NCBI GenBank assembly: GCA_008727115.1
Contig: CP044131.1
Coordinates: forward strand, 1,550,001-1,614,000
Source of the DNA: Comamonas testosteroni
GTDB taxonomy: Bacteria > Pseudomonadota > Gammaproteobacteria > Burkholderiales > Burkholderiaceae_C
Reading direction: 5' to 3'
DNA length: 64,000 nucleotides
Shown here: positions 1 to 7,577 of the stretch, piece after piece
Layout of the letters: each line of letters begins with the position of its first letter
Numbering within the stretch: position 1 is the stretch's first letter
Position numbers and translations under genes: made by a program
The notes under the pieces: generated by a model
Seen by the model: only the letters and a program-made list of their open reading frames with translations
Databases searched by the model: none
What the model was told of the DNA's origin: nothing

Positions 1-81
1 CCGGGATTGCGCAGACCGAGGAAGACTAAACGTCAAGGGGGCACACTCCAGGCCTCTTTCTTTAATGAATAAAAGATACGA

Positions 82-115
82 GCGAAAGGCGTGCGTCTGT
101 ACGCCTTTCGCCTTT
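82..115 (+). terminator. Hairpin terminator of an upstream gene outside the window
   Basis: An 11-bp perfect inverted repeat (arms 82-92 and 101-111, 8-base loop) is followed by a short, weak T-run. It probably ends transcription of a gene lying before base 1. No convincing gene lies in 1-480; a short minus-strand open frame at 149-505 has no family resemblance and overlaps the permease start. Confidence 0.5.
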
Positions 116-214
116 GTGCCGAGCACGACTGTTTTGGTGCGTGTATGCCTATCTCAGTGCGTGATACCCCGTTTGTGAATGTGTTTGAGTGCTTTGGAAA
201 GGTTCTGGTAAGTA

Positions 215-226
215 CTTTGTATACAA
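215..226. promoter_or_regulatory. GntR-like operator palindrome upstream of the purine permease
   Basis: A perfect 12-bp palindrome, TTTGTATACAAA, sits about 255 bases before the permease start. TTGTATACAA-type sites are typical of FadR/VanR-type GntR repressors, which often control purine uptake and catabolism. No GntR gene is in the window, so the regulator is inferred. The remaining 227-480 stretch is a long leader in which I recognise no known riboswitch. Confidence 0.4.
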
Positions 227-480
227 AACTGTAGACAATTTTAGTATCCTGGCAACGTACAGTCTCAGTTCATGCTCTACCGGATATGGCCTTGATTGCG
301 TAATGGAGTAGACCGTCTGGCGGATCTCATGCAATCCAAGGAGGTTGAAGGCTGGCTGTAGCACAAGACAGTGCAATAGCAGTGGTCGGGAACGATCACA
401 ACCTAAGAGCGACAGTGAGTCGACCGGACAGAGCGAAAGGCCTCTAGAGCCTTGGTGAGTAGGTAATTTAGGAGACAAAG

Positions 481-1971
481 ATGAACGATCAGACCGGAGC
501 ATCAAGGGATGCGGCCGTCATGCGCCCCGAAGATGAAAATCTTGGCGTTACAGCCAACCTCATGTATGGCTTGCAGCATGTATTGACCATGTACGGCGGC
601 ATCGTCGCGGTGCCTCTGATCGTTGCTGAGGCGGCAGGCATGTCGGCCGCCGATGCGGGACTGTTGGTGACAGCCTGTCTGTTCATGGGAGGAGTCGCCA
701 CGCTGTTGCAGACTCTGGGCATTCCCTTCTTTGGCTGTCGTCTGCCTTTGGTGCAGGGGGTCTCTTTTGCAGGTGTTGCCACCATGGTCAGCATCTTGCA
801 TACCGGTGGAGGCATGCCCGGAGTCTTGGGGGCAGTGATGTACTCATCCATCCTGGGGCTGATCATTGCGCCAGTTTTCTCGCGCATCACCAAATTTTTC
901 CCCCCGTTAGTCAATGGCTGCGTGATTACGGTGATTGGCATGTCGCTGATGCCTGTGGCTGCACATTGGGCCATGGGTGGCAACGCCAAGGCTGCGGACT
1001 ATGGCAGCGTGGGAAATATCGGTCTGGCGGGCTTGTCGCTGTTTATGGTGTTGCTGTTCAGCAAGCTAGGCAATGCCATGCTGTCGCGCCTCTCGATTCT
1101 GGTGGCAATTGTGGTGGGCACCGTGACTGCGGTGTTCATTGGCAAGGCAGATTTTTCCCAAGTGTTCAGTGGGCCCATCTTCGCTGTACCTACTCCGTTG
1201 CACTTTGGCTGGCCCACTTTTGACATGGCCGCGACCATTTCCATGTTCATCGTGATCCTGGTGATTCTGGTGGAAACCTCGGCCGATGTACTGGCCGTGG
1301 GTGAAATCGTGGATAGCCCGGTGGATGGCCGCCGCCTGGGTGATGGCCTGCGTGCCGACATGCTGTCCAGCATCGTGGCACCTATCTTTGGTGGTTTCAC
1401 ACAGAGCGCGTTTGCGCAGAACGTGGGATTGGTCGCAGTGACCGGTATCAAGAGCCGCTATGTGGTGGCTTTCTCTGGTTTGATCCTGATCGTGTTTGGC
1501 GTGCTTCCCGTGATGGGCCGTATCGTTGCCTGCGTGCCTCCCTCGGTGCTGGGCGGTGCTGGTCTGGTGTTGTTTGGTACCGTGGCTGCCAGCGGTATTC
1601 GTACTCTGGCCAAGGTGGAGTACAACAACAATATGAATCTGATCATCGTGGCGACTTCGGTGAGCGCAGGTCTGTTGCCAGTGGTGGCTCCCAAGTTCTA
1701 CGATCAGTTTCCCGAATGGTTCGCCACGATCTTCCACTCCGGCATCAGCGCTACAGCCTTGGTGGCTGTGACTTTGAACCTGCTGTACAACCATTTCAAG
1801 CAAGGCAACTCTGATCAGCCTTCCGTCTTTGAAGCGGGCTATGGCCGAGCCCTGAGCCAGCATGTGCTGGAAGCCCTGGCTGATGGTGATCGTGTTGAAG
1901 GTGGCAAGGTCTACGACAAGGAGGGCAAGGAAGTGCCCATCATTCCGGTAAAGGCTGCACACGGTCATTGA
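481..1971 (+). CDS. NCS2-family purine (xanthine/uric acid) permease
   Basis: This 496-residue polytopic inner-membrane protein belongs to the nucleobase:cation symporter-2 family, which imports xanthine, urate or uracil with protons. It carries the family signature QNVGLVAVTG in the second half and about 12-14 hydrophobic segments. The N-terminal pattern (NLMYGLQHVLTMYGG) is that of xanthine/urate rather than uracil transporters. An RBS-like AGGAGA lies 8 bases before the ATG. A strong terminator follows, so it is probably monocistronic. The exact substrate cannot be read from sequence. Confidence 0.9.
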   Translation: MNDQTGASRDAAVMRPEDENLGVTANLMYGLQHVLTMYGGIVAVPLIVAEAAGMSAADAGLLVTACLFMGGVATLLQTLGIPFFGCRLPLVQGVSFAGVATMVSILHTGGGMPGVLGAVMYSSILGLIIAPVFSRITKFFPPLVNGCVITVIGMSLMPVAAHWAMGGNAKAADYGSVGNIGLAGLSLFMVLLFSKLGNAMLSRLSILVAIVVGTVTAVFIGKADFSQVFSGPIFAVPTPLHFGWPTFDMAATISMFIVILVILVETSADVLAVGEIVDSPVDGRRLGDGLRADMLSSIVAPIFGGFTQSAFAQNVGLVAVTGIKSRYVVAFSGLILIVFGVLPVMGRIVACVPPSVLGGAGLVLFGTVAASGIRTLAKVEYNNNMNLIIVATSVSAGLLPVVAPKFYDQFPEWFATIFHSGISATALVAVTLNLLYNHFKQGNSDQPSVFEAGYGRALSQHVLEALADGDRVEGGKVYDKEGKEVPIIPVKAAHGH

Positions 1972-2019
1972 GCCGAGAACAAAGTGCGCGCGGTGGGGCT
2001 TGGCCCCGTCGTGATTGAT

Positions 2020-2058
2020 GCCGCTATTCCTTATGAAAGGAGTAGCGGCTTTTTTTTA
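2020..2058 (+). terminator. Rho-independent terminator after the permease
   Basis: An 11-bp stem (2020-2030 with 2039-2049, one G-T pair) is followed by eight T residues. It separates the permease from the convergent ferredoxin reductase gene. Confidence 0.85.
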
Positions 2059-2114
2059 TCCACTTGGTGGTTTGAGCAAGGCATCAAGGTTGCTCCGCTC
2101 AAGTGAAGCTACCT

Positions 2115-3194
2115 TCAGTGCGATACGCCCAGAATCGCATGCAGGCGTGCACTGGTGGTGGTGTATTCCAGCAGCGGTTTGCTGCCTTGCAGATACTCCG
2201 CTGCGGCAAAGGCGGCCATAGTTGCTTCGTGAAAGCCGCACAGAATCAGGCGTTTTTTGCCGGGGTAGTTCACGATGTCGCCAATCGCGTAAATGCCTGC
2301 GGCGCTGGTGGCCAGCGTGGCAGGGTCCACCACCAGTTGCTTGCGCTCCAGCGCAAGGCCCCAGTCGCTCAAAGGGCCAAGGCGCGGGGAAATGCCTTGA
2401 TAGACCAGCAATAGGTCGGTGGCCAGAGGGTGCTCATTGCCCTCGCCATCCATCCTCTGCACCGCTTTGAGCAGGCCGCCCTCGTGCTGTACCTCGGTGA
2501 TCTGCCCGATCACCACCTCGATAGCACCACTGTCCCGCAGTTGCTGCAGCTTTTCGAGCTGTGCTGGCTCGGCATTGAAGGCATCGCGGCGGTGCATCAG
2601 ATAGGTTTTGCTGGCCTTGGCTTCATCTTGGACTGCGCACTGCAGCGCCGCATTCACGGCTTCTTCATCGCCGCCATAGACCAGTGCAGTGCGGCCTTGC
2701 ACCATATCCAGCTGACTGGGGTGATAGAAAAGCTGTCCCTCAGCCAAGGCATTCACGCCTGTAGCTTTCAATGCTTTGGGCACAAAAGCCCCCACACCCG
2801 CAGCAATAAAGACGGTACGGGCATGAAACACTGTGCCAGCCGTGGTGTCCAACTGCCAGCGGCCATCGGGCATGGGTTCCAGCGATTGCACCTGCTGAGA
2901 CAGGTGGCGAGGCACGGCCATGGGTGCAATCTGTTTGTCCAACAGTTGCACCAGCTCCAGGCCTGTGCAGACCGGAATGCCGGGAATGTCGTAGATGGGC
3001 TTGTGGGCGTAGAGCTGGCTGCACTGACCGCCGATATGGGGCAGGGCATCAACCAGATGGGCCTGAATGCCTTGCAGGCCTAGCTGGAAGGCCTGAAACA
3101 AACCCGCCGGACCTGCGCCAATGATGAGGGCGTCGGTATCTACGGCGGGTTGTGAGAGAGGGGAAGCGGAGGACAGTGCGTCAGGTTGGCTCAT
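2115..3194 (-). CDS. Ferredoxin--NADP(+) reductase, thioredoxin-reductase-like type
   Basis: This 359-residue flavoprotein transfers electrons between NADPH and ferredoxin. An N-terminal Rossmann FAD motif ([11 protein letters not shown], residues about 24-34) is followed by GGQCSQLY and, near the C-terminus, the second FAD-contact motif IYAIGDIV. It lacks the CxxC redox pair of thioredoxin reductases and so fits the YumC/type-2 FNR group. It lies 36 bases downstream of fdxA on the same strand, giving a natural ferredoxin/reductase pair. The first 20 residues are a poorly conserved extension. Confidence 0.88.
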   Translation of the reverse strand: MSQPDALSSASPLSQPAVDTDALIIGAGPAGLFQAFQLGLQGIQAHLVDALPHIGGQCSQLYAHKPIYDIPGIPVCTGLELVQLLDKQIAPMAVPRHLSQQVQSLEPMPDGRWQLDTTAGTVFHARTVFIAAGVGAFVPKALKATGVNALAEGQLFYHPSQLDMVQGRTALVYGGDEEAVNAALQCAVQDEAKASKTYLMHRRDAFNAEPAQLEKLQQLRDSGAIEVVIGQITEVQHEGGLLKAVQRMDGEGNEHPLATDLLLVYQGISPRLGPLSDWGLALERKQLVVDPATLATSAAGIYAIGDIVNYPGKKRLILCGFHEATMAAFAAAEYLQGSKPLLEYTTTSARLHAILGVSH

Positions 3195-3230
3195 GCAGCC
3201 AAGCGTAGCTCAGTCCGCCGTTTCAGAGCA

Positions 3231-3560
3231 TCAACGCTCGAGCAAGTCCACTTTGTTTGGCTTGCCATTCCAGTCATCGGCGTCAGGCAGAGAAGCCTTG
3301 CGCTTGGTGATGCTCTTCCAGCTCTTGAGCTGGGACAGATCGACGTTGAGCTTGATGAAGGCCAGCTGATCGGCGGGCACATCTTCTTCGGCAAAGATGG
3401 CGTTGGCAGGGCACTCGGGGATGCAGACGGCGCAGTCAATGCACTCGTCGGGATCGATCACCAGGAAGTTTGGGCCTTCGCGGAAGCAGTCCACGGGGCA
3501 AACATCCACGCAATCGGTGTATTTGCACTTGATGCAGTTTTCGGTGACGACGTGAGTCAT
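3231..3560 (-). CDS. fdxA: 7Fe ferredoxin (3Fe-4S/4Fe-4S)
   Basis: This 109-residue soluble electron carrier starts at [17 protein letters not shown]. Two cysteine clusters ([17 protein letters not shown] and [12 protein letters not shown]) match the FdxA family, with the first site able to hold a 3Fe-4S and the second a 4Fe-4S centre. The start was chosen because FdxA proteins begin at this Met; longer in-frame extensions run into the promoter. It precedes the NADP reductase gene on the same strand, its likely partner. Confidence 0.93.
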   Translation of the reverse strand: MTHVVTENCIKCKYTDCVDVCPVDCFREGPNFLVIDPDECIDCAVCIPECPANAIFAEEDVPADQLAFIKLNVDLSQLKSWKSITKRKASLPDADDWNGKPNKVDLLER

Positions 3561-3645
3561 GGTGATTCTTCTTCTGGATGGGGATTGGTAAAACCCCGTG
3601 ATTTTAGGTTTTTTCCTGAACAGTGCCAGAACCCGGCACGTATAA

Positions 3646-3691
3646 GGCCGCAGAGCGATCTGGTTTGATGCCCAGATCGGCCTCTGCGGCC
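3646..3691. terminator. Large hairpin between cysN and fdxA
   Basis: A long imperfect inverted repeat (3646-3663 with 3672-3691, loop about 8, one bulge) lies between the end of cysN and the fdxA promoter. No T-run follows in the cysN direction, so it may be a Rho-dependent or processing stem. Confidence 0.45.
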
Positions 3692-3709
3692 GCTTCCGAT
3701 GCACTCTGT

Positions 3710-3831
3710 AGAGCAGTTAACACCGCCCAGCAAACCGAAGGTTTGCGATTGAGACGAGGCGCGAAGCCGCAGGCAGTAAAACGTACGACAAGGCGAAGCA
3801 ACGACGTATCAAGGGCGGTGTTAGCTGCTCT
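3710..3831. repeat. MITE-like repeat, copy 1 (family R2)
   Basis: This 122-bp element has 19-bp terminal inverted repeats (3710-3728 and 3813-3831, one mismatch) with the core AACACCGCCC. A related copy lies at 54638-54760. Its last base is also the last base of the cysN stop codon, so the element abuts the 3' end of that gene. It contains no ORF. Confidence 0.65.
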
Positions 3832-5225
3832 TATTGCACCAGTACCGCACCTGCCGTGGCGTTGCTGGCGGTATCAACCAGGATCAACGATCCCAGCTGG
3901 CGAGCCTGGGTAAAAGGCGCTGCGGGAATCGCTTCCTGCAATTGCAGCTCTACCTGACCGATGGCGTTGGCTTCGAGCTGCTGAGCTTCTTCTTGAGCCA
4001 GTGTGTTGATGTTCAGACGGTGGCCCACGCGGCGTACCTTGGCCTTGACCCAGCGGTGACCGTGCAGCGCCCAGTACACGCGGCCGGGCACCAGTGGCTC
4101 GTCATCCATCCAGGCCACAGTGGCGGTGATTTCACGCTGTGCGGGCCAGGGGCTGACGGCTGCCGGGGCATCAAAGTCGTCTTCAGCAACCTGGGCTTGC
4201 ACGGGGGCCGCCACAATCCAATCGCCACGCGAGACATCCACCTCGCGGTCCAGCGTGATGCCGGCCGAAAGGCCTGCGTTCACGCTTTGGGGCTTGCGTG
4301 CATGGTCGATCACGGCTGCTACGGTGGCCAGCTGGCCGCTGGGCAGAATCTGCACCTGCGTGCCCACTTGCGCGGCGCCTGCGGCCACGCGGCCCCAGAA
4401 CACGCGGCGGCCTTGCGAGGTGTCGGCGGACGACGAGAACTTCTCCACCCATTGCACGGGGAAAGCCAGAGCCTGATCCACATCGCTGGGCGTGTTGGGC
4501 AGTTGTTCCAGCAGTTGCAGCAGGCTGGGGCCCGTGTAACCAGCCCAGCCGTCGCCCGTGGCGTTGACCACGTTAAAGCCCTTGAGAGCGGACACGGGCA
4601 CGGTGGCGGCAACCTGGATGCCAGCAGTCGCCGTGAAATTCTGCAGCGCGGCGCTGATATGGGCAAAAGCCAGGGCCGGGTCGGCCACGGCATCGAGCTT
4701 GTTGACCGCAAAAATCAGCGAATTCACGCGCAGCAGATGCACCAGCAGGCTGTGGCGACGGGTCTGGGCCAGCAACTCCAGCGCGGGGTTTTGCCAGTCC
4801 AGCTTGGTGGCATCGACCAGTACCACGGCCGCATCGGCACTGGATGCAGCGGTGACCATGTTGCGGGTGTACTGCTCATGACCGGGCGCATCGCCGATGA
4901 TGAACTTGCGCGACTCGGTGGCGAAGTAGCGGTAGGCCACATCAATCGTGATGCCTTGCTCGCGCTCGGCAGCCAGGCCGTCGGTCAGCTGGGCCAGGTC
5001 GACGGTGTCCCCGTTTTGGCCCGACTTGGTCACGCCCGCCAGCTGATCTTGGAGCACAGCGCGGGTATCGACCAGCAGACGGCCAATCAGTGTGGACTTG
5101 CCATCATCGACCGAGCCGCAGGTGATAAAGCGCAGCGCAGAAGCGGCATCAGAATTTGCATCAAATTGGCCTGTAACGCTTGATGGGTAAGCGCCAGCAG
5201 CTACGGAATTAATAGTTTCAGTCAT
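3831..5225 (-). CDS. cysN: Sulfate adenylyltransferase subunit 1 (GTPase subunit)
   Basis: This 464-residue GTPase drives ATP sulfurylase, which makes adenosine 5'-phosphosulfate from sulfate and ATP. EF-Tu-like G motifs are visible: GSVDDGKST (G1, about residue 36), DAPGHEQY (G3) and NKLD (G4). There is no C-terminal APS kinase fusion. Residues about 5-24 are encoded by a dispersed repeat also found between genes elsewhere, an unusual origin for an N-terminus. It follows cysD on the same strand after a 165-base gap filled largely by an R1 repeat. Confidence 0.95.
   Translation of the reverse strand: MTETINSVAAGAYPSSVTGQFDANSDAASALRFITCGSVDDGKSTLIGRLLVDTRAVLQDQLAGVTKSGQNGDTVDLAQLTDGLAAEREQGITIDVAYRYFATESRKFIIGDAPGHEQYTRNMVTAASSADAAVVLVDATKLDWQNPALELLAQTRRHSLLVHLLRVNSLIFAVNKLDAVADPALAFAHISAALQNFTATAGIQVAATVPVSALKGFNVVNATGDGWAGYTGPSLLQLLEQLPNTPSDVDQALAFPVQWVEKFSSSADTSQGRRVFWGRVAAGAAQVGTQVQILPSGQLATVAAVIDHARKPQSVNAGLSAGITLDREVDVSRGDWIVAAPVQAQVAEDDFDAPAAVSPWPAQREITATVAWMDDEPLVPGRVYWALHGHRWVKAKVRRVGHRLNINTLAQEEAQQLEANAIGQVELQLQEAIPAAPFTQARQLGSLILVDTASNATAGAVLVQ
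5158..5215 (-). repeat. Dispersed repeat R3 inside the cysN 5' coding region
   Basis: The sequence resembles the intergenic R3 hairpin repeats seen at 6340-6405 and 10985-11035 (shared cores GTAGCTGCT and a degenerate AAGCGnnA). Here it is read in frame as residues about 5-23 of CysN. Confidence 0.5.
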
Positions 5226-5264
5226 CGCATTTGTCTCAGTGATTCAGGCACGCCCATGGCGCGC

Positions 5265-5390
5265 CAATCAAGCACAACCCAACCCAGAGACGCCGAGCAA
5301 GAGCCGCCTCGCGGCAATGGCGTCGTCCCCTTCCCGCAAGCGCAGCGAAGCGAGAGAGGGGGAAGCGGCGTAGCCGCTCAGGGGGAGCCT
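5265..5390 (-). repeat. R1 intergenic repeat, downstream of cysD
   Basis: About 110 bp, beginning two bases after the cysD stop codon in the direction of transcription. It holds two stem-loops (GAGCGGC/GCCGC and a pyrimidine-rich CCCCCTC stem) followed by GACGACGCC and GAGGCGGCTC. Six other copies lie after stop codons in this window. Confidence 0.65.
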
Positions 5391-6338
5391 TTAGAAATAC
5401 CCGTCTTTCTTACGTTTCTCCATCGACGCCTCGCTGGTCTTGTCATCCATGCGCGTCGCGCCGCGTTCGCTCACATCGGCGGCCAGGGTCTCGATCACGA
5501 TGTCAGTAGCGGTGGCGGCGGTGCTTTCCACGGGGCAGGTGCAGGTGATGTCGCCCAGGGTGCGAAAGCGCACATCGCGAACGACAACTTGCTCGCCATC
5601 TTTGGGCGGTGTCAGCGGAGTGACGGGCACCAGCAGGCCTTTGCGCTCGACGATGTCACGCTTGTGGCTGTAGTAGAGGCTGGGCAGGGCGATCTGTTCG
5701 CGCTCGATGTACTGCCACACATCCAGCTCGGTCCAGTTGCTGATGGGGAAGACGCGGAAATGCTCGCCTGGGGCAATGCGGGTGTTGAACAGCGTCCACA
5801 GCTCGGGGCGCTGGGCCTTGGGCTGCCACTGGCCAAAACTGTCGCGGTGGCTGAAGATGCGCTCCTTGGCGCGGGCTTTTTCCTCGTCACGGCGGGCACC
5901 GCCAATCAGCGCGTCAAAGCGGAATTCTTCAATCGCTTCCAAGAGCGTGACCGACTGGTGCGCATTGCGCGGCTCTTCGGCGTGGGCCAGGCGCACCGTG
6001 CCACGTGCCATGGAGTCTTCCACGCTGCGCACGATCAGCTCGGCACCCAGTTCCTTGGCACGCAGATCGCGGAAATCGGTCACTTCGGGGAAGTTGTGGC
6101 CGGTGTCGATCATCAAGAGCGGATAGGGGATGTGGCCCACGCCAAAAGCCTTCTCGGCGCAGCGCAGCATCACCAGCGAATCCTTGCCGCCGGAGAACAG
6201 CAGGGCGGGGCGCTCAAAGGCGGCAGCCACTTCGCGCAGGATGAAGATGGTTTCTTCTTCCAGGGCATCAAGGTGGTGATTGCTGAGCTGGCTCAGCACG
6301 GAAGTATCCACACGGGCGTTCATTGCTTGTCCAATCAA
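5391..6338 (-). CDS. cysD: Sulfate adenylyltransferase subunit 2
   Basis: This 315-residue catalytic subunit of ATP sulfurylase, of the adenine-nucleotide alpha-hydrolase fold, carries the PP-loop LLFSGGKDSLVML near residue 48. The region MIDTGHNFPEV and the C-terminal stretch ending KKRKKDGYF are typical of CysD. It lies downstream of cysH and upstream of cysN in the same operon, with R1 repeats in both gaps. Confidence 0.95.
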   Translation of the reverse strand: MIGQAMNARVDTSVLSQLSNHHLDALEEETIFILREVAAAFERPALLFSGGKDSLVMLRCAEKAFGVGHIPYPLLMIDTGHNFPEVTDFRDLRAKELGAELIVRSVEDSMARGTVRLAHAEEPRNAHQSVTLLEAIEEFRFDALIGGARRDEEKARAKERIFSHRDSFGQWQPKAQRPELWTLFNTRIAPGEHFRVFPISNWTELDVWQYIEREQIALPSLYYSHKRDIVERKGLLVPVTPLTPPKDGEQVVVRDVRFRTLGDITCTCPVESTAATATDIVIETLAADVSERGATRMDDKTSEASMEKRKKDGYF

Positions 6339-6339
6339 A

Positions 6340-6405
6340 TCGGGCTGTAGCGCTTATTGGTATTGCGCAAGCAGCTATCTTTTTAAATCAATGGCCTACA
6401 AAACC
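6340..6405. repeat. R3 hairpin repeat upstream of cysD
   Basis: This copy of the R3 repeat contains TGTAGCGCTTATTGG and GCAAGCAGCTATC, which can fold back partly. It sits between the R1 repeat after cysH and the cysD start. It may act as a weak terminator or processing signal in the operon. Confidence 0.45.
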
Positions 6406-6512
6406 GGCGCTATCCAAACTCAGGGACAGCGAGCAAGAGCCGTCTCGCAGCGAGGCTGTCGTCCCCCTTCCGCGTAGCGAGAAAGGGGGAAGCCGCGCAG
6501 CGGCTCAGGGGG
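6405..6512 (-). repeat. R1 intergenic repeat, downstream of cysH
   Basis: The repeat starts directly after the cysH stop codon (CCCCCTGAGC on the coding strand). It has the same orientation relative to the gene as the other copies. Confidence 0.65.
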
Positions 6513-7160
6513 TTAATGTGAAATATGCAATCCACACTCGCGGTTGTCTTCGCCCTTGGTGGGGTCCACGTAGTCAAAGTTGTTGGGCAGGCCGTGCTTT
6601 TCGCAGTACTCGTACAAGTCCTTGGACGACCAGTGCAGCAGCGGCGCGACCTTGATCAGCCCGTCGGGGTTGATGCTCACGGGGTCCATGGCGGCACGCA
6701 CGGCGGTGTCGGTGGCGCGCAGCGCGGTGAACCAGACCTTGGGCGCGGTCTCGCGCAGGGCGCGAGCAAAAGGCTCCAGCTTCACCTCTTCGGTGAAGGC
6801 GGCGTGGCGCGCATCATGGAGCGCGGGTGTGTCGCCTTCTACGGCTTCGCGGTGAGCGCGGCTGCGCAGTGGCAGGTAAATCTTCAGATTCAGGCCCAGT
6901 TGCTTTGTCACAGCATCGGCAAACTGGTAGGTGGCTGGCGTGTTGTAGCCGTTGTCCATCCACACCACGGCCACGTCGGGGTTGGCGCGTGTGACCATAT
7001 GCAGGATCACAGCTTCGAACGGGCGGAAGTTGGTGGTGACGATGGTGGCTTGGCCCAGGCCCACGGCCCAGTTCACCAGCGCCTGTGCGTCGCGTCCCAG
7101 CTCGGCATTGATATGCGCCAGATCCAGGGCAGAAGTCGGGGCGGAGGCAAGTGCGCTCAT
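6513..7160 (-). CDS. cysH: Phosphoadenylylsulfate reductase family protein, short form
   Basis: This 215-residue enzyme reduces activated sulfate (PAPS or APS) to sulfite with thioredoxin. The C-terminal catalytic motif RECGLH is present. The CC and CxxC pairs that bind the 4Fe-4S cluster of APS reductases are absent; the only cysteines are in YEYC and ECGLH. The loop before ECGLH is shorter than in E. coli CysH. It therefore looks PAPS-type, although no APS kinase is encoded here. It overlaps the DUF934 gene by 4 bases (ATGA). Confidence 0.88.
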   Translation of the reverse strand: MSALASAPTSALDLAHINAELGRDAQALVNWAVGLGQATIVTTNFRPFEAVILHMVTRANPDVAVVWMDNGYNTPATYQFADAVTKQLGLNLKIYLPLRSRAHREAVEGDTPALHDARHAAFTEEVKLEPFARALRETAPKVWFTALRATDTAVRAAMDPVSINPDGLIKVAPLLHWSSKDLYEYCEKHGLPNNFDYVDPTKGEDNRECGLHISH

Positions 7161-7543
7161 ACCTGCTCCTCAGCGAAATGGGGCTTGGTGTGCACGGCGT
7201 CGGCCTGGTAGTAGCCGCCAAAACGCTCGAACTGGCGCTGGGCAGCCGAGGCGTCCACGCCTTCGCGCAGCACGGCAGAGCTAAAGCCCGTGCGCTGCAT
7301 CTGCACCAGCTGGTCGATCAGCACGTCGCCGGTGGCGCGGATATCGCCCGCAAACTTCAGGCGGCGGCGCAGCAGATAGGCCTGGCTGAAGGCGCGCCCA
7401 TCGGTGAAGTTGGGGAAATGCAGGTCCACCTGGGTGATGCCGTCCAGATTCGCTTCGAGGGCATTCACATCATTGGCCAGTACCAGCACATTGCTGGTGC
7501 TCTCGCTGGGGGCCTGGTATTCGTGGCTTGCCAGAATTTTCAT
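7157..7543 (-). CDS. DUF934 protein of the sulfate-reduction operon
   Basis: This 128-residue soluble protein starts at MKILASHEYQ. It belongs to the DUF934 family, encoded between cysI and cysH in many beta- and alpha-proteobacteria; the conserved DGRAFSQAYLLR region is clear. Its function is unknown. A role in electron supply or assembly for the sulfite reductase is an inference from invariant neighbourhood. The ATG was chosen over longer in-frame starts because it follows a purine-rich stretch and matches family length. Confidence 0.88.
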   Translation of the reverse strand: MKILASHEYQAPSESTSNVLVLANDVNALEANLDGITQVDLHFPNFTDGRAFSQAYLLRRRLKFAGDIRATGDVLIDQLVQMQRTGFSSAVLREGVDASAAQRQFERFGGYYQADAVHTKPHFAEEQV

Positions 7544-7577
7544 GACTCGGTCCTTGTTCCTGTCTTGTTCTTGTATT

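Noticed and set aside
149-505. 118-codon minus-strand frame before the permease
   Set aside because: Overlaps the permease start and promoter region; Leu/Ser-rich, no RBS, no family resemblance.
3834-5183. 449-codon open frame antisense to cysN
   Set aside because: cysN motifs are unmistakable; the antisense frame is a codon-bias shadow and overlaps the MITE-like element.
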